Part shown: piece after piece, positions 9,466-19,759 of the stretch
How the letters are laid out: every line of letters begins with the position of its first letter
Position numbering within the stretch: the stretch's first letter is position 1
Assembly: GCF_028640845.1 (NCBI RefSeq)
Contig: NC_080541.1
Location: forward strand, 2,227,935-2,291,934
Length of the DNA: 64,000 bases
Direction of reading: 5' to 3'
From: Ahaetulla prasina
Lineage: Eukaryota; Chordata; Lepidosauria; Squamata; Colubridae
Notes under the pieces: model-generated
Database searches by the model: none
What the model saw: the letters and a program-made list of their open reading frames with translations, nothing else
Told to the model about the DNA's origin: nothing
Program-made: the position numbers and the translations under genes

Positions 9466-10060
9466 GAGGAGAATATTTGCAGCTCGGGGTTAAATTGTGG
9501 CGTCTGTAATGGTCTCTTGGTGGTGTTGGAAGAAATATCCATCTGGGTTCAGTTCCAAGTGGGGACAAAGACACTGGAAACATGGAGACTGCTTGGAAAG
9601 ATGGTTTAATGGTGGTCAGGATCACATGGCTTGAGTTCCTGAACAAAAATGGGATGAGATCCTGTGTGCTCCCTGGCTTTATGCTTTTTCTGAGCTTTGA
9701 ACTTTCTGGGGCACAAGAAGAGTACCTTGATTGGCTATCAGACTCCCAGGGGGTGGGGGTCTTAGCTAGCCTTGCTGGCTGATGTAATCTTCCCAGGTGC
9801 CATGTGGTGAGTTTCAGTTGCTAGATGGGTTCTATTATGATGCAGATGATGGCCCATTGACAAAGGTGGGGGGTGGCAGGAAGTTGCAGGGAGCTGCTTT
9901 GTCTTTAAAACATGTTTCTCCATTTCTCATCCAGGGAAATATATTCTGCCTTTTTAAATATTTTCTAAAATATTTCATTCTTCTAGGAGGGGGGTAGGTG
10001 CTAAATTCCTACAGTGGTTTTCTTACAGATGTTTCATGACCCAGCTAGGTAATATCAGTA
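9466..10060 (-). repeat. PLE-tail family 1 unit interrupted by a solo LTR
   Basis: The unit is read in reverse: GAATATTTGCAGCTCGGGGT up to CTTGGTGG (9523), then resumes at 10014 as GTGGTTTTCTTACAGATGTT and CATGACCCAGCTAGGTAA. The break is exactly the LTR described next. Confidence 0.7.
9524..10013. mobile_element. Solo LTR, family LTR-4 (490 bp, 4-bp target duplication)
   Basis: TGTTGGAAGAAATATCCATC ... GCTAAATTCCTACA lies between GTGG repeats (9520-9523, 10014-10017). A relative at 28284-28834 also has a 4-bp duplication. A 4-bp duplication fits an endogenous retrovirus-type or other LTR integrase. No internal coding region is present. Confidence 0.78.
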
Positions 10061-10069
10061 TTAGGATAG

Positions 10070-10288
10070 CCTAGCACTGATAATGGTACCTAGTTGGGTC
10101 ATGAAATATCTGCAAGAAAAGCACCAAGCTTAGAGAATTCCAAGGACCCACACTCCTCCTTCTCCTTTACATGAGGACCCACAGTCCTCCTCTTCCTCTT
10201 TCCCCTCCCAATTCTTTCCACAAGGGCCCCACAGTGGTTCTTCTTCTTCTCCTCCTCCTCCTCCTCCTCCTCCCCTCCTCCTTCTTAC
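10070..10288 (+). repeat. PLE-tail family 1 unit, head-to-head with preceding copy, then CCT-rich spacer
   Basis: CACTGATAATGGTACCTAGT ... CATGAAATATCTGCAAGAAA mirrors 10014-10060, so the two form an inverted pair with a small centre. A (CCT)n-rich stretch follows at 10155-10285. Confidence 0.7.
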
Positions 10289-10612
10289 CTAGTTTTGATT
10301 TTATTTTATTTTGTCACAACAGTATAGGCAAACATTGACATAAAACAACAACACATCATATAAACATATATATAAGCAAAGGTATGCAACAACTATATTA
10401 ATTGGATATAATGAAAGGGAACAATAGGACAGGAACGGTAGGCACGTTTGTGCTCTTATGCACGCCCCTTATAGACCTCCTAGGAATGGGGTGAGGTTAA
10501 TAGTAGACAGCTTTTGGTTAAAGTTTTTGGGATTTTGAGAAGAGACCACAGAGTCAGGTAGTGTGTTCCAAGCGTTAACAACTCTTTTACAGAAGTCATG
10601 TAAACATGACTT
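10289..10612 (-). mobile_element. LINE family C (CR1-like clade) 3' fragment
   Basis: Reverse complement of the 3' end seen at 26944-27760 and 34730-35616: TTTTGTCACAACAGTATAGG (3' end), CACGCCCCTTATAGACCTCC and GACCACAGAGTCAGG. Confidence 0.8.
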
Positions 10613-11270
10613 TATGGAACGTCTTTATGAAAAAAAGTCTTTATGGCTTTATGAAACGTGTGTAAGAAAATCACCGAGCTCAGAGAGCACTAAGGACCCC
10701 TCACTCACATGTCCTTCAAGTCACATTTGAGAACATTGCAAGAAATTCTGACCTACGCCTAATGCAGGTGGTCAGAATGATCTCAGGGACGTGGTTTTAC
10801 CTGGACATTCAAAAACTCCTGAATAAACTTAGCAATTACAGTAAGGGAAGTCTTCTTATGAAACAGCAATTGCTCAAAAACAGGATATGGAAACTTAGAA
10901 GAAATGGTCCCGTACTTAACAATAAAGAGATGGAAATTACTATAATGTGCCACAATTATCAGTATTAGAATTTGTTTGGGATTAGCATCTAAATGGAACT
11001 TACTTCTTTAAGAAGGTAAAAGCCAACAAACAGAACCATTATGGAGAGCTTCAAACGGGGGTTTTCCTAATGAACCTATTGTGTGATCAATTGATAATGG
11101 TAGGAAAAATCCTAATTTTGCGTATACACCAACGGATGCTGGGTTGCTAATGGAATCGGGAAAACGGTCTCCTTGCAAAATTGTGGACAGTTAAATGAAA
11201 ATATTGTTCTGGGGCCTGGTGCTGTGGAATTCCTTGCTCAATATCATTAGGAAGACTCATCGAAAATAAA
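10613..11270. other. Mixed stretch with a PLE-tail scrap; otherwise unassigned
   Basis: AAGAAAATCACCGAGCTCAG (10660-10700) is a PLE family-1 scrap. The rest, including a short open frame at 10762-10968, matches nothing I know. Confidence 0.4.
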
Positions 11271-11272
11271 AG

Positions 11273-11630
11273 TCTAGAAAGAGTGCAGAGAAGAGCAACA
11301 AAGATGATTAGGGGACTGGGTGCTAAAATGTACGAAGAACGGTTGCTGGAATTGGGTAGGTCTAGTTTAATGAAAAGAAGGACTGAGGGGGGACATGATA
11401 TAGGTAATCCAACACAACTGAGACCAAAATTTCTGTTGCTAAGCGAGACATTTATCAACTGAGGTTGGCCCCGTTTTACAACCTTTCTGGCCACAGTTGT
11501 TAAGTGAATCACTGCAGTTCAATTGGGTGTCTAAATAAATGAAAATGAAAATAAGGACTAGAGGAGATAGGATAGCAGCTTTCCAATATCTAAAGAGGCT
11601 GCAGGAACAGCAATTGAAAGTTCTCACCTG
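11273..11630 (+). mobile_element. CR1-type LINE fragments split by an M6 remnant
   Basis: CTAGAAAGAGTGCAGAGAAG to GGGGGACATGATA (11273-11400) is CR1. 11403-11535 is a reversed M6 MITE scrap (CCACAGTTGTTAAGTGAATC). CR1-like sequence resumes at 11545 (AGGACTAGAGGAGATAGGAT). Confidence 0.65.
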
Positions 11631-11635
11631 GTACC

Positions 11636-12205
11636 CTCGCATCCCTCGCATCCTGGACATAAACTGTTTCAACTCCTACCCTCAAAACGACGCTATAGAG
11701 CATTGCACACCAGAACAACTAGACACAAGAACAGTTTTTTCCCGAAGGCCATCACTCTGCTAAACAAATAATTCCCTCAACACTGTCAGACTATTTACTG
11801 AATCTGCACCACTATTAATCTTCTCATAGTTCCCATCACCAATCTCTTTCCACTTATGACTGTATGACTATAACTTGTTGCTGGCAATCCTTATGATTTA
11901 TATTGATATATTGACCATCAATTGTGTTGTAAATGTTGTACCTTGATGAAGGTATCTTTTCTTTTCTTTTATGTACACTGAGAGCATATGCACCAAGACA
12001 AATTCCTTGTGTGTCCAATCACACTTGGCCAATAAAAAATTCTATTCTATTCTATTCTATTCTATTCTATTCTATTCTATTCTATTCTATTCTATTCTAT
12101 TCTATTCTTTCTTTTATGTACACTGAGAGCATATGCACCAAGACAAATTCCTTGTGTGTCCAATCACACTTGGCCAATAAAAATTCTATTCTATTCTATT
12201 CTACA
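11636..12205 (+). mobile_element. Longest copy of the (ATTCT)n-tailed LINE 3' end
   Basis: Upstream of the common tail this copy keeps a degenerate coding remnant (CATCCTGGACATAAACTGTT, CCGAAGGCCATCACTCTGCT) and a 3' UTR (AACTTGTTGCTGGCAATCC). Two TTATGTACACTGAGAGCATA segments follow, each with (ATTCT)n. A reversed copy lies at 62420-62860. The class is uncertain, L2/L3-like being my best guess. Confidence 0.78.
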
Positions 12206-12218
12206 TTCCTTTTCTTCT

Positions 12219-13010
12219 CAATTAGCAATTTAGACTTATATACTGCTTCCCAGTGTCTTACAGTCCTCTCTAAGCGGTTTACAGAGTCAACCTATCGCCC
12301 CCAACTATCTGGGTCCTCATTTTACTCACCTCGGAAGGATGGAAGGCTGAGTCAACCTTGAGAAGGTGAGAATCGAACTGCTGGCAGTCGGCAGAATTAG
12401 CCTGCAATACTGCACTCTACCATTATGTCCTTCCTTCCTTCCTCCCTCCCTCCCTCCCTCCCTCCCTCCCTCCCTCCCACTTAGTAATAGCCCTTAGACT
12501 TATATACAGGTTCATAATTCTTTCCAGCCCTCTCTAAGCAGTTTACAGAATCAGCCTCTTGCCCCCCAACAATCTGGGTCCTCATTTGACCCACCTCGGA
12601 AGGATGGAAGGATGAGTGAACCTTGAATTGGTCAGGATCGAACTACTGGCAGTCGGCAGAATTACTGCACTCTACCATTCGACCACTATGTCCTTCCTTC
12701 CTTCCCTTTCTCTCTTCCGATCCCTCCCTCCCTCAAATATCCATCCATCTTCCTCCCTCCCTCTCTCCCTCCCTCCCTTCCCTCCCACTTAGCACTAGCC
12801 CTTAGACTTATATGCCACTTCCCAGTTCTTTCCAGCCCTCTCTAAGCAGTTTTTAGAGTCAGCTCTTGCCCCCAACAATCTGGGGGGGGTCTTCATTTTA
12901 CCCACCTCGAAAAGATGGAAGGCTGAGTCAAACTTGAGCAATTGAACTGCTGGCAGTGAGCAAAGTTAGCCTGCAATACTGCACTCTAACCACTGAAGTA
13001 CCATGGCTTT
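12219..13010 (-). repeat. Three type A SINEs in tandem, minus strand, with CCTT/CCCT spacers
   Basis: SINEs at about 12222-12425, 12484-12695 and 12792-13010 are each read in reverse (TTAGACTTATAT ... CTCTCTAAGC ... CTGGGTCCTCATTT ... TGCACTCTA). They are separated by CCTTCCTTCC and CCCTCCCTCC arrays. Equal spacing of about 300 bp and identical microsatellite junctions suggest tandem duplication rather than three insertions. Confidence 0.78.
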
Positions 13011-13021
13011 TTTTTTTTTTT

Positions 13022-13612
13022 TATTGAGGCCACTTGGAGGTTTATCTGTGTCCTCGGGGTCACCTGAGTATTGCAAATGGATCCTGTGGTCTGCAGTTTT
13101 TCCTCTGGAAATCCATTCCTACTCCCACTGCATTCCAAGGGTCTTCATCCCAAATTGCATAGCTAAAAGTCTGTAGAGATTCTCAGTCATCCAGGTCACG
13201 GTTGTCCCAAAAGGGCTTTTTCAGGAGGCAACTGGACTTTCTTTGTTTTTTCTTTAAAGACGTTTCGCTTCTCATCCAAGAAGCTTCTTCACCTCTGACC
13301 GGATAGTGGGGAGAAAAAAATTCCCGAGGAAAAACTGTAGATGACAGGAACCATTTGCACCACTCCGGTGACCCTGAGGACACAGATAACCCTCCAGATG
13401 GCCTCAACATCCCTCTAAAAGATGCAAATGACCAGCTGTCTGCAAAGAATATAAATCCTTTTGTTCCCCACCATCCAGCCAGAGCTGAAGAAGCTTCTGG
13501 GATGGGAAGCGAAACGTCTTCAAAAGGAAAAAACCAGAAAGTTCAGTTGCCTCCAGAAAAAGCACCTTTGAGACAACCATGACCTGGAGGACTGATGAGA
13601 ATCTGTACAGAC
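13022..13612. repeat. PLE-tail family 2: head-to-head pair
   Basis: 13022-13315 is the unit on the minus strand (CACTTGGAGGTTTATCTGTG ... CTTCTCATCCAAGAAGCTTC). 13325-13612 is the unit on the plus strand (GAACCATTTGCACCACTCCG ... GGAAGCGAAACGTCTTCAAA ... GACAACCATGACCTGGA). Each carries the GAAACGTC-containing core. Confidence 0.75.
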
Positions 13613-13614
13613 AT

Positions 13615-14106
13615 TTAAACCTCCCTGTGCTGTTTAGGCTTAGATTTCCAGGGACACCCGTAGAAAGACAGTCTTCGAAGAACGGAGACCCGGAGAAGGC
13701 CAGGAATCCTCTCCTTCTCTCCCCCTCCTTTCTCCATGACTGAGCTCTCTAAGTGGCCCCTGTGAAATACGGACAATCCCGGCGCACCCACTGCATGAGT
13801 TCCCCTGTCTCCCCTTAATTGGAGCCTTCATCGCCCTCCTGATCTAATAATAATTCAATCGGTACCACTAGGCAGTTTTCGAACAGTTAACTACCCATGC
13901 CTGCCACAGCTCATTAGCCCCACAAATTCCGCTATTAGTTCCATCCAGAAGAGATTTTCTGCATTGCTAGGAAGGGAGAAAGCCGGGCGAGATTCTGCAT
14001 CAGGGTCATCTGGAGCCTGCCCCCCCCCGCCCCGAATCTTCACCCTTTTCGCCTCCGTTCCTCCCCGTATGGACAGAAACCCCTTTTACATGATCCGCTT
14101 CCAGGA
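13615..14106. other. Single-copy AT/GC mosaic, possible conserved non-coding segment
   Basis: No repeat was recognised. 13845-13990 (AATAATAATTCAATCGG ... ATTGCTAGGAAGGGAG) has the look of conserved non-coding DNA. This is a guess from composition. Confidence 0.3.
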
Positions 14107-14107
14107 T

Positions 14108-14716
14108 TGAATCAGAATAGAGCTGGAGGGGACCTCAGAGGTCTTCTAGTCCAACCCCCTGCTCAAGCTAGACCATTTCAGACAAGTGTCTGTCCAGTTT
14201 CTTCTTAAAAACCTCCAGTGTAGGGGCCTCTGTGGCTCAGACTGGTAAGACAGTCTGTTATTAATAGCAGCTGCTTGCAATTATTGTGGGTTCAAGTCCC
14301 AAGCCCAAGATTGACTCAGCCTTCCATCCTTTATAAGGTAGGTAAAATGAGGACCCAGATTGTTGGGGGTAATAAGTTGACTTTGTATATAATATACAAA
14401 TGGATGAAGACTATTGCTTGACATAGTGTAAGCCGCCCTGAGTCTTCGGAGAAGGGCGGGATATAAATGCAAATTTAAAAAAAAGTGATGAAGCATTCAC
14501 AATTTCTGGAAGCAAACCGTTCCACTGATTAATTCTTCTCACTGTCAGGAAATTCCTTCTTAGTTCCAGGTTGCTTCTCTCCTTGGTGAGTTTCCACCCA
14601 TTGCTGTTTGTCCTGCCTTCAGGTGCTTTGGAGAATAGCTTGACCCCCTCCTCTTCTTTGGGGCAGCCCCTCAAATATTGGAATACTACTATCATGTCAT
14701 TGTACTTCTTCTCTTC
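14108..14716 (-). mobile_element. CR1-type LINE fragment carrying a nested SINE
   Basis: CR1 in reverse sense from GGGGACCTCAGAGGTCTTCT. It is broken at CTTAAAAACCTCCAGTG (14221) and resumes as AGTGATGAAGCATTCAC at about 14484. Confidence 0.85.
14222..14483 (+). mobile_element. SINE type B nested in CR1
   Basis: GGGGCCTCTGTGGCTCAGAC head to GGGCGGGATATAAATGC plus poly(A). The CR1 reads through across the insertion with a short AGTG duplication. Confidence 0.88.
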
Positions 14717-14720
14717 TGAT

Positions 14721-15115
14721 CAGAATACAGAATAACAGAGTTGGAAGGGGCCTTGGAGGTCTTCTAGTCCAACCCCCGCTTAGACAGGAAACCCCACACC
14801 ACTTCAGACAAATTTCTTCTTAAAAACTTCCAGTTCTGGAGCATTCACAACTTCTGGAGGCTAGTCGTTCCACTGATTAATTGTTCTCACTGTCAGGAAA
14901 CTTCTCTATAGTTCTAGGTTGCTTCTCTCCTTGATTGGTATCCATCCGTTGCTTATTCTCCTGCTTCCAGCTGCTTTGGAGAATAGGTTGACCCCCCCCC
15001 ACTCTTCTTTGAGGCAGCCCCTCAGGTATTGGAAGACTGCAATCATGTCACCCCTGGTCCTTCTCTTCGTTTGAGTAGATGTACCCCATTCCTGCAAGCC
15101 TTCTTCACTAAGAGA
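14721..15115 (-). mobile_element. CR1-type LINE 3' fragment
   Basis: Starts AATAACAGAGTTGGAAGGGG and extends to the reversed QELGMSS-coding region (GTACCCCATTCCTGCAAG). Confidence 0.82.
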
Positions 15116-15186
15116 CCAATCTACGGAAGGATTGTTCAACTCAAGAATGTTCCCTTTGATTGTATCCAATTCGTATGGTTATTTGT

Positions 15187-15456
15187 AGGGTCCTTGAGTG
15201 GCTCAGACTGCTAAGACAGTCTGCTATTAACAGCAGCTGCTTGCAATTACTGCGGGTTCAAGTCCCACCAGGCCCAAGATTGACTCAGCCTTCCATCCTT
15301 TATAAGGTAGGTAAAATGAGGACCCAGATTGTTGGGGGCAATAAGTTGACTTTGTATATAATATACAAATGGATGAAGACTATTGCTTAACACAGTGTAA
15401 GCTGCCCTGAGTCTTCGGAGAAGGGCGGGGTATAAATGCAAATTAAAAAAAAAAAG
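15187..15456 (+). mobile_element. SINE type B
   Basis: GTGGCTCAGACTGCTAAGAC head, TTTATAAGGTAGGTAAAATG body and GGGCGGGGTATAAATGC tail plus A-run. It is followed by GATA repeats. Confidence 0.88.
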
Positions 15457-15635
15457 ATATAGCTGGATGGATAATAGATAGACAGACAGATAGATAGACA
15501 GACAGATGATAGGAAGATATAGAAAGATGATAGATGGATGAATGGATGGATGGATGATAGATAGATAATATAGTAGATAGATAGATAGAGAGAGATGATA
15601 GATACTGGATGGATAGTAGATAGATAGGTATAGGT

Positions 15636-15699
<64 letters not shown>

Positions 15700-15822
15700 G
15701 TAGATAGATAATGGATGGATGGATTGATTAGATATAAGGTAGATAGATAAATAGAGATAGATATGTAGATAGATAGATAGATTGATAGACAGACAGACAG
15801 ATAGATAGACAGACAGATAGAC
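15457..15822 (+). repeat. (GATA)n/(GACA)n block
   Basis: About 365 bp of GATA with GACA and GGAT variants, purest at 15640-15700. It sits between two SINEs. Resembles the Bkm satellite known to be enriched on snake sex chromosomes, though GATA arrays also occur elsewhere. Confidence 0.92.
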
Positions 15823-16145
15823 AGGGCCTCTGGTGGCTCAGACTGCTAAGACTGTTATTAACAGCAGCTGCTTGCAATTACTGCAGGTTCAAGTCCCACC
15901 AGGCCCAAGGTTGACTCAGCCTTCCGTCCTTTATAAGGTAGGTAAAATGAGGACCCAGATTGTTGGGGGGGGCAATAAGTTGACTTTGTATATAAATATA
16001 CAAATAGAATGAGACTATTGCCTTACACAATGTAAGCCGCCCTGAGTCTTCGGAGAAGGGCGGGATATAAATTCAAATTTAAAAAAAAAAATTCATGCTT
16101 ATACTTATATATACTGTTGTGTTTGACAAATAAATAAATAAAATA
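15823..16145 (+). mobile_element. SINE type B followed by a LINE-C tail scrap
   Basis: SINE 15823-16090 (GGGCCTCTGGTGGCTCAGAC to GGGCGGGATATAAATTC). Then TATATACTGTTGTGTTTGAC and AAATAAATAAAATA match the extreme 3' end of LINE-C. Confidence 0.8.
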
Positions 16146-16572
16146 CATAAGAAGATTCCAGAAGTCCAGCCAGGGCTGTTCCATCCGATTTAGGCTTTGG
16201 CGTCGGAAGGAACTTGGCTGCAAGGGGATGGAATGGAGACGACTGACAGGAACAATTGGACCAGCAAGCCAGGTTCTGACCTCCACGTCCCTGCCAGGAA
16301 ATAGGAAGCCACGATGCACGTCTTGCTCAGAGACGTGGTTTGCAATCGAAAGGATTGCGAGAGAGCAGAGATAATCAGGCCACCGGTAACAAGCGATGGA
16401 GGCCGGACCTGGTTAGATGGGGAGAGACAGACAGGAGGCGAATTAAAGTTTTAAAACCTCTTCAGAAAAGCTCGGATTCCCTGGGGACCCAGAACATGCT
16501 TTGTTTCCTTCAGCCAAACAAGGTTGGCACCGTTCCAGAAATGAGATTTGGGGCAAGTCACTGGGGCAACAC
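16146..16572. other. Single-copy stretch, nothing recognised
   Basis: No repeat family or convincing frame was found. Confidence 0.35.
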
Positions 16573-16575
16573 ATA

Positions 16576-16896
16576 CAGGGAGTCCTTGAATTACAACTGT
16601 TCGTTTAGTGACCGTCCAAAGTTACAACCGCACCGAAAAATGTGACGTAGGACTATTTTTCATACTTAACAGCTGTTGCAGCATTCCTATGGTTGTGGGA
16701 TTAAAAATTCAGACGCTTGGCAGCTGGTATGTACTTATTATGGTTGCGGTGTCCTGGGGGGGGGTGTCACATGATCCCCTTTTGTGACCTTTCTGACGAG
16801 CAGAGTAACGAGGAAGCCAGATCCGCTTAACGACCGGGTTACTAATTTAACAACTGCAGTGATTCACTTAACAGTGGTGGCAAGAAAGGTTGTAAA
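16576..16896 (+). mobile_element. M6 MITE, 3'-truncated
   Basis: CAGGGAGTCCTTGAATTAC start, then the diagnostic AGTGACCGTCCAAAGTTAC and TAACAACTGCAGTGATTCAC. It ends before the CGTAAGTC terminus. Confidence 0.75.
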
Positions 16897-16927
16897 ATAC
16901 TAGTGAATGATTATCATTATCATCATC

Positions 16928-17165
16928 AACTACCAGCACTGATGAAATTACCTACTTGGGTCATAAAAGGTCTGCAAGAAAAGAACCAAGCTCAGAGATC
17001 ACCAAAGAGAAGGAAGGAAGGAAGGAAGAAGAAGGAAGAAGGAAGGAAGGAAGGAAGGAAGGAAGGAAGGAAGGAAGACATCACTGATGATGTTACCTAG
17101 CTGGGTCATGAAAGGTCTAGAAGAAAACAACCAAGATCGGAGAGCACTAAGGACCTCACAGTTCT
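16928..17165 (+). repeat. Two PLE-tail family 1 units around an (AAGG)n array
   Basis: Units at about 16935-17005 and 17083-17160 (TTACCTAGCTGGGTCATGAA, AACCAAG ... GAGAGCAC) flank GGAAGGAAGG repeats. Confidence 0.7.
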
Positions 17166-17241
17166 TCTCTTCTTCCTCCCACTCCCCCTCTTCCTCCTCC
17201 TGCTCCTCTCTGCAAATCTCTCTCCCTTCTAGCACCTCCTA

Positions 17242-17519
17242 GTTTTTTTGTTTTTTTTAATTTGAATTTATATCCCGCCCTTCTCTGAAGATTCAGGGTG
17301 GCTTACACTACATCAAGCAATAGTCTTCATCCATTTGTATATTATATACAAAGTCAACTTTTATTGCCTCCCCCAACAATCTGGGTCCTCATTTTACCTA
17401 CCTTATAAAGGATGGAAGTCTGAGTCAACCTTGGGCCTGGTGGGACTTGAACCTGCAGTAATTGCAAGCAGCTGTGTTAATAACAGACTGTCTTAGCAGT
17501 CTGAGCCACCAGAGGCCCG
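17242..17519 (-). mobile_element. SINE type B
   Basis: Complete reversed copy: T-run, ATTTATATCCCGCCCTTCTC, TTTACCTACCTTATAAAGG, and the head CAGTCTGAGCCACCAGAGGC. Confidence 0.88.
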
Positions 17520-17579
17520 TTTAGGTAATGAAACATCTGTAAGAAAACCACCAAGCCTAGAGAGCACGAGGGGTCCTTT

Positions 17580-18115
17580 CCCAGCGTTGCAGAGAAAATA
17601 GGCTTTCAGTAACACCTTGAGCAAGGTCCCATCCACATTTTTCCAGGGAAAATGATTTAGGGCAAAGCCCCTTGTGGCCATAAATTAAACAGGATCCCAA
17701 AATTACATGACATTTAAAATTATTTCAAAACGCACTTAAAACCCGAGCCACTCTGAAGATCTGCTTACTCAGGATAAGAACGTGAAGGCTGATGTAAATC
17801 CAATCCATTTCGATTCCATCTTTTGCTACGCCAATGTCTCCTCCCGTGGTGTTGTTCGGCATTTTAAAAAAATTAAAGTTCCGCTCATAAATTCCCTAGT
17901 CAACTTAAAGGCAGAGGGTTTTCACTTATTTCCCAACGCGTAAGTTTTGTAGCCTTGGCATTGCTTGTTTGTTTCTTTTCGACACAAAAAGGGCTCTGCA
18001 CACAACCACGACTTTCTGGTCTATACCACTACAGTTCCTGAAAATGTGCGCAATTGGGGAAGCACACATCTATCCAAATGCATAATTTTGCAAAAATCCA
18101 ACTGCAGAGTTGTAA
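17580..18115. other. Single-copy AT-rich stretch
   Basis: 17690-17960 is AT-rich without recognised repeats (ATTACATGACATTTAAAATT, CATAAATTCCCTAGTCAACT). Possibly conserved non-coding DNA. No gene was seen. Confidence 0.3.
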
Positions 18116-18500
18116 AGAATAGAATTGAGTAGAGTAGAGTAGAGTAGAGTAGAGTAGAGTAGAGTAGAGTAGAGTAGAGTAGAATAGAATAGAATAGAAT
18201 AGAATAGAATAGAATAGAATAGAATAGACAGAGTAGAGTAGAGAATATGGAGTAGAGTACAGTAGAATAGACTAGAGAATCTAGAGTAGAGTAGAGTAGA
18301 GTAGAGTAGAGTAGAGTAGAGTAGAGTAGAGTAGAGTAGAATAGAATAGAATAGAATAGAATAGAATAGAATAGAATAGAATAGAATAGACAGAGTAGAG
18401 TAGAGAATATAGAGTAGAGTACAGTAGAATAGACTAGAGAATCTAGAGTACAGTAGAGTAGAGTAGAGTAGAACAGAGCAGAGCAGAGTAGAATAGGAAT
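18116..18500. repeat. Pentamer higher-order array (AGAGT/AGAAT)
   Basis: Runs of AGAGT then AGAAT, then a variant spacer (GAGAATATGGAGTAGAGTAC ... GACTAGAGAATCTA). The whole pattern repeats with a period of about 162 bp (GAGAATAT at 18241 and 18403). Long minus-strand frames here are purely repeat translation. Confidence 0.9.
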
Positions 18501-18528
18501 TGGAAAGGAACTTGGAGATATTCCAGTC

Positions 18529-18740
18529 CAGGGGTCTCCAACCTTGACAACTTTAAGACTTGTGGACTTCAACTCCCAAATTCCTCAGTCAGCTTTGCTG
18601 GCTGAGGAATTCTGGGAGTTGAAGTCCACAAGTCTTAAAGTTGCAAAGATTGGAGACCCCTGCTCTAAAGCTTTGCTGGCTGAGGAATTCTGGGATTTGA
18701 AGTTCACAAATCTTAAAGTTGCCAAGGTTGGAGACCCCTG
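18529..18740. mobile_element. M1 MITE with an extra right arm
   Basis: A normal M1 (18529-18662) is followed by a second right arm (18669-18740: GCTTTGCTGGCTGAGGAATT ... GGAGACCCCTG). The flanks TTCCAGTC (18521-18528) and TTCTAGTC (18741-18748) are an 8-bp duplication with one change, so the extended form appears to be the inserted unit. Confidence 0.82.
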
Positions 18741-18767
18741 TTCTAGTCCAACCCCTGCTTAGGTGTC

Positions 18768-18846
18768 ATTTGTGACTTTCCCAACCAGATTCCAACAAAC
18801 GAAGACAATGGGGGAAGCCAGATTCACTTAACAACCGTATTCCTAA
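18768..18846 (+). mobile_element. M6 MITE internal fragment
   Basis: GACAATGGGGGAAGCCAGAT and TTCACTTAACAACC are M6 interior. Confidence 0.65.
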
Positions 18847-18847
18847 C

Positions 18848-19243
18848 TTAACAACCTGGAAGGGACCTTGGAGGTCCTCTAGTCCAGCCACCTGCTCACA
18901 CAGGAGAACCTACACTATTTCAGACGAGTGACTGTCTAGACTCTTCTTAAAAACTTCCAGTGATGGTACATCCACACCTTCTGGTGGCAAGCTGTTCCAC
19001 TGGTTAATTGTCCTCACTGTTAGGAAGTTTCTCCTTAATTCTAGGCTGTTTCTCTCTCTGATCAATTTCCAGCCATTGTTTCTTGTCCTGCCTTAAGGTG
19101 CTTTGGAGAATGATTTGATCCCCTCTTCTTTGTGGCAGCCCCTCTGGAATACCGATGTCACCCATAATTCTTCTTTTCTTCAGACAACCAAACCCAAATC
19201 CTTCAGCCGTTCTTCCTATGTTTTAGTCTCCAGGCCTTGGAAG
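18848..19243 (-). mobile_element. CR1-type LINE 3' fragment
   Basis: GGAAGGGACCTTGGAGGTCC to CCGTTCTTCCTATGTTTTAG in reversed CR1 sense. Confidence 0.82.
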
Positions 19244-19754
19244 AAGAGGCAAATATGCAAATCGGACCCAACTAAAATTATGTTCAGTCAAATGAGAATT
19301 TCAGCAACATTGACCCCTTTGTGGGCTGCTTAATAATTTGCCATTTCTTGTCTGCTGAACCTCTCTGCAGAAGAACATTTCAAGCTCTTCGCAATCCATT
19401 TGCCTCTTCACTACCATGGATAATTCGATGTCGTTTACACTCTTCGATTTCCTCACCTTTCAGCCTTAATTCCAGAATTGAATCGTCTGGTTCTGGCCCA
19501 GATAATTCCTGAGGATCCCATTGCTCCATCCCTGAGCAGTTTTGACCGTTTCCTTTGACTCTTTTTTTGTGGAGTTTAACCAGATAGTGAGCCGTAGTAA
19601 AATCCATCTTATTTGCTAAGTTTAACCTTTGATGAATGACTTTTTTTCCAAAAGTTTTGGGGAGAACACCTTGAGTGTAAAGTCTACCTGATTGATGGTG
19701 GCTATGCCTGTTGAAACATTTCTGAAGGCTTCATGAAATACTTCTGGTCACACA
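19244..19754. other. Single-copy stretch with an octamer-like site
   Basis: No repeat was recognised. ATATGCAAAT at about 19252 resembles an octamer motif. AT-rich, possibly conserved non-coding DNA. Confidence 0.3.
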
Positions 19755-19759
19755 GAATT

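Noticed and set aside
15457..15822. Possible CRISPR-like array
   Set aside because: Tetramer microsatellite with no spacers, in a vertebrate genome.
18021..18572. 183-codon minus frame of repeated LFYSIL
   Set aside because: Pentamer repeat translation.
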